Shown here piece by piece: positions 60,943 to 64,000 of a DNA stretch of 64,000 bases. The position numbers and the translations under genes were made by a program. Position 1 is the first letter of the stretch. Every line of letters begins with the position of its first letter. The notes beneath the pieces are model-generated. The model made no database searches, had not been told where the DNA came from, and worked only from the letters and a program-made list of their open reading frames with translations. Source of the stretch: Calvatia gigantea (lineage: Eukaryota > Basidiomycota > Agaricomycetes > Agaricales > Lycoperdaceae); NCBI GenBank assembly GCA_025093985.1, contig JACAAK010000001.1:248001-312000 (forward strand). The letters run 5' to 3'.

Positions 60943-63135
60943 CTAAACTGAGATCACTTCATTCCCTAAATATTCATGCAGAAGGCCTTCAACATCCTTT
61001 CCTTGGCGGGGCGTAAATTTGCACTGGAAAGGAAGGGGTTCCCTATCATGCCAGTTGTGTTATTGGAGATGAAGGACTTGGTGGTTTTTACTACTCACGA
61101 GATGAGGGAGCTAGCAGCGAACTCAGCAGCAGCGTCAATTGGTTTACCGTCCGCATCATGCGCTGGCGAAATGTCAAATATGGCCAAAATTGAAGCTGCA
61201 ATGATGTATATCGTCGACAACCCGATATGAGATCCAGGGCATATCCTGAACAGCGTTGATATCAGCTGGAAGAATTCGGGCCAGGAGTCGTCACGCCCAC
61301 CTCCTCCCAAAACCAAAAGTAGCCACAACGCTAGGATCAAGAATGTCGGTTAAAAGGACACCATCCCTGATGAACCTGTCTGGGTTGAATTCAGAAGGAT
61401 TTGGGAATACTTCTTCATCATACAACATAGCACTAGGTGTAGGTTAAATGTCAGTTCATCGAATGTATCCATGGCTCTTACTAGGTGTTCGCAAAAATGG
61501 TGCAATTCTTGGGGATATAATAACCTTCATAAACATCTTCCTCGCTTGTCATGTGAGGAACCCCTGCGTTTTCCATGTTTCAACGTGTTTCAAAGGTCAT
61601 CAAGCTCAGTGACGGTTACTCACCCATCGGCACAATTGGGTTCCAGCTGGTGTAATATCAGTACTGCAGAGCCTGTTCCACGAAAACAGCATAACACGAA
61701 CCGTAAGACCTCCTTCAGGACCGCGGAAAGGTACGGCAGATGTTGTTGGTCTGAGAAATCCGGGAGACGACCGAATCCAACAACAGAATCGACTTCTTGC
61801 TGTGCTTTGCGTTGAATTTCGGGATATCTGAGCATGGCAAGAATAAATGTCATCGTAGCAGCGACAGTGGTTTCCGACATCGCTAGATTGGAGGGGACTA
61901 AGTAGTATTCCTCTGTGTAAATTTATTGCGGCGCACCTCCAAAAATTTGACACGAGACTTCCTTGGTGTGCTGTTCCTGTAGCTCAAAGTCCGGCGCATT
62001 CAAGCTCCTAATTCTTTCTATGTTTGCTGAAACAAACGAGTCCGGAGCCGTTCCCTCGTCCTGCTCAAGGCGCTCAGAACCGATCCGGAATCACGTTAGG
62101 ATACAAGGAAACGAACCATGCTTCTCAGTGTCAGCTGGTAGGACTCTTCCATTAACCTGTACGTTTGCTCATGTATCTCTTGAGCCGTTTTCTTGAAGGT
62201 CGCACCAGGGATCCAGTCCGGCACATATTTTAGTGCAGGCAAGACATTGACGAGGTAATTTCCTGGGCCGCCAGCTAATGCAACGGCTGTGAACGTCTTC
62301 TCTGCAGTCTCGACTAAAGGTTCGTGAGTTCTTCGAACGGGAAGGCCATAGGTCATGGCTGTCGAAATGCCACCAACGCAGCTGGAAAGAAATGAGTGAA
62401 TATCAGCTGTGAACAATAACATTGATTATATATAAATAGCTTACTTCCGGATGTGTTCATGTACCTCTTCGGGAACTTGATAGAGATTTGGTAGGAGGCC
62501 CTTCTGTACGAATTCTAGCGACTGTTCTTGTTGTTTGTATAAGGTTTTCGGGGAGAAATACTGCTGGAACATCCGGCGCTGGTGCCTCCATCGATCGCCA
62601 TACGGCATAAGCCCTAGGAATATATCGACGCGCGCCCTTTGAAGACCGGGGAAATGAGGCTTCAAAAATTATTACCCGGAATTTAGACGTACACTTCCGT
62701 AACCATCGGTGCTTCTGGTCTTGTGACGGAGTCAGTGTGTTACTAGGCTACGGTGTTGTGCCACTCAACCTACCGACTGGAATATAAGCCAGACCGCTTC
62801 TCAAAGAGATCCCTTGCTATGTTGGCATCGTTGATGACAATCATGGGTTTGCCAAGCGGCTCCAAGTACATGATCTTCGACCCTAGATTGACGTTTTCAT
62901 TGTAAGCGCTCCATGCTCGACTTCGGTGTCGAGATACTTTACCAAGTTTTTGTTCAAGTTTCTTGTAGAAGATATGCATGTGGATCAACGGGATTTGGAA
63001 AGCATTTCCAACAATAGGCCATCCAGTAAGCGTAGGTGGTAAAGGAAGACGCGATTTTCGGCGATAGCGATAGATGAAGTGGACCGTACAACAGAGGCAG
63101 AAGAAAAGGACGTCACGGAGGCCAAGAGGTGACAT
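60943..63135 (-). CDS. cytochrome P450 monooxygenase
   Basis: Twelve exons (63135-62943, 62882-62774, 62719-62693, 62636-62445, 62381-62117, 62060-61937, 61882-61702, 61646-61624, 61563-61482, 61432-61301, 61245-61099, 61042-60943) join in one frame to 524 aa, normal for a microsomal P450. It has an N-terminal hydrophobic anchor followed by a Pro-rich hinge (RLPLPPTLTGWPIVGN), the C-helix PYGDRWRHQRRMF, the I-helix AMSETT (304-309), the K-helix ExxR (E361-R364 in KEVLR), the PERF-like NPDRF, and the heme loop FGFGRRICPGSHIG with Cys445. The usual A/G-G-x-E/D-T in the I-helix is A-M-S-E-T. It should sit in the ER and oxidise a small lipophilic substrate with a reductase partner. It resembles the OrdA-like P450s of wood and litter fungi; substrate unknown. 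Confidence 0.92.
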
Positions 63136-64000
63136 TATGGCTCAGAGGAAAGGAAAAGGTTGGTGTGGACGCCCGCTCGGAAAACTGAAGCCATTTATCT
63201 ATGAGCAAAAACCATAACTCTTTACCCAAAAGGAACTATTCGGCATTTATTAGGTAGCCTCACGGATATCCCAATATGGGAGAGCGCTCTTCGTGGGAGT
63301 GTAGTGTACTATAAAAAGAAAATAACCAGGTGCAGCGCCGTCTTGAAAGTCGACCCCATGGAGAGCGGAACGCTTCAGTACCGATGAAAACCACCGTTCT
63401 CGCAATAAAACCTGGAAAGGCTATTGGGACCAGAGAGCAGGAACATACCTCACTCGGGGTGGGGATACAGATAGTTTCAGCACCACCGGAGCCCCCCACT
63501 TCCGACCTTGATTCAAACGTGTTCATGTATGCGCTTGGCTGATGCCAACATCGACGGTCCGAAATACCATCGAGGTACATTAGCGTCAAGGGCGGTGGTA
63601 TTTTTACGTGCGGCGAATGCTATTTGTAAGCCTGGGTGCTATCGCCGGAACCTGCGCCGTGATCGCATTGGGTCGAGGGCCATTACACACCCCGTGTTTT
63701 GTTGTTCTAGTCCTGACGAACCCGCATGCGGCGAATCAGGACGGATCTCCGAACGCCACCTGTCACCGGGTGAGAAGGCCTAAATGAGAATAGAGTACGT
63801 ATGTGATAAATCCTTTGGGGCAACAGGACATCAATCAGCTTGAACACTCGCCTGTTTGGGAGCAGTTTTGTTTACGACAAAGCTTCCCACTCTGCTCAAT
63901 GCATCTACAACGCGTTACGGGTTATTGGAAGATCGAAACGGACATGTAAAGACTGTTTAGACGGAGAGCCATATCTAAGAGACGTAAATTGCTGAGACTG
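63136..64000. other. 5' flank of the P450 gene; no gene supported
   Basis: This should contain the P450 promoter. Short open frames on both strands (for example plus 63508-63783) show no recognised motif. Confidence 0.4.

Overview
The window looks like nuclear DNA of a filamentous basidiomycete, probably an Agaricomycete. The genes are broken by many GT-AG introns, mostly 47-70 nt. The families are typical of mushrooms: DUF6699, an EF-hand/ZZ-finger protein with a helical N-terminus, a multi-pass membrane family with an NCQ signature, fast-evolving F-box proteins, a GRR1-like F-box/LRR protein and a multi-intron P450. No prokaryotic operons, CRISPR arrays, rRNA or convincing tRNA genes were found.

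Layout. 1-3700 is an AT-rich graveyard of LTR retroelements: a TGTT...AACA LTR, a head-to-head pair of another LTR, and a decayed Copia-type gag without pol. 3866-4640 is the 3' stump of an ABCC transporter. 4947-8513 (-) encodes a signal-peptide, single-pass membrane protein with a cytoplasmic tail of about 870 aa. 8965-11890 (-) is an intact sugar transporter that needs 24 exons, including exons of 8 and 5 nt. 13673-15243 (+) is an F-box protein. 17737-20936 (-) is Xaa-Pro aminopeptidase with a disordered N-terminal extension of about 235 aa. 21560-27270 holds a duplicated block around a frameshifted GRR1-like pseudogene. 28170-29422 (+) and 53352-54585 (-) are inverted paralogues of a multi-pass membrane protein; the first has a one-base frame error. 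30845-31756 (-) is a DUF6699 protein. 33119-37579 (-) is a 1298-aa EF-hand/ZZ protein. 44486-45970 (-) is a Ser/Pro/Gln/His-rich protein. 57520-58128 (-) is a small membrane-anchored protein with a decayed partial copy nearby. 60943-63135 (-) is an intact cytochrome P450.

Long stretches (15.3-17.7, 37.6-44.4, 46.0-53.3 and 58.2-60.9 kb) hold no gene I can support. They contain repeats and gene relics, so this is a gene-sparse accessory region rather than a dense housekeeping block. The genes do not form one obvious pathway. P450, MFS transporter and aminopeptidase fit saprotrophic nutrition or metabolism; the membrane protein and F-box families fit lineage-specific expansion.

For seven multi-exon genes I chained exons by hand, and the summed coding length was a multiple of three with one open frame: 521 aa (MFS), 867 aa (aminopeptidase), 1298 aa (EF-hand/ZZ), 524 aa (P450), 472 aa (F-box), 337 aa (membrane paralogue) and 1068 aa (single-pass receptor-like protein). 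This is strong internal support, but no alignment or RNA evidence was available. Family names rest on recognised motifs, not on searches.
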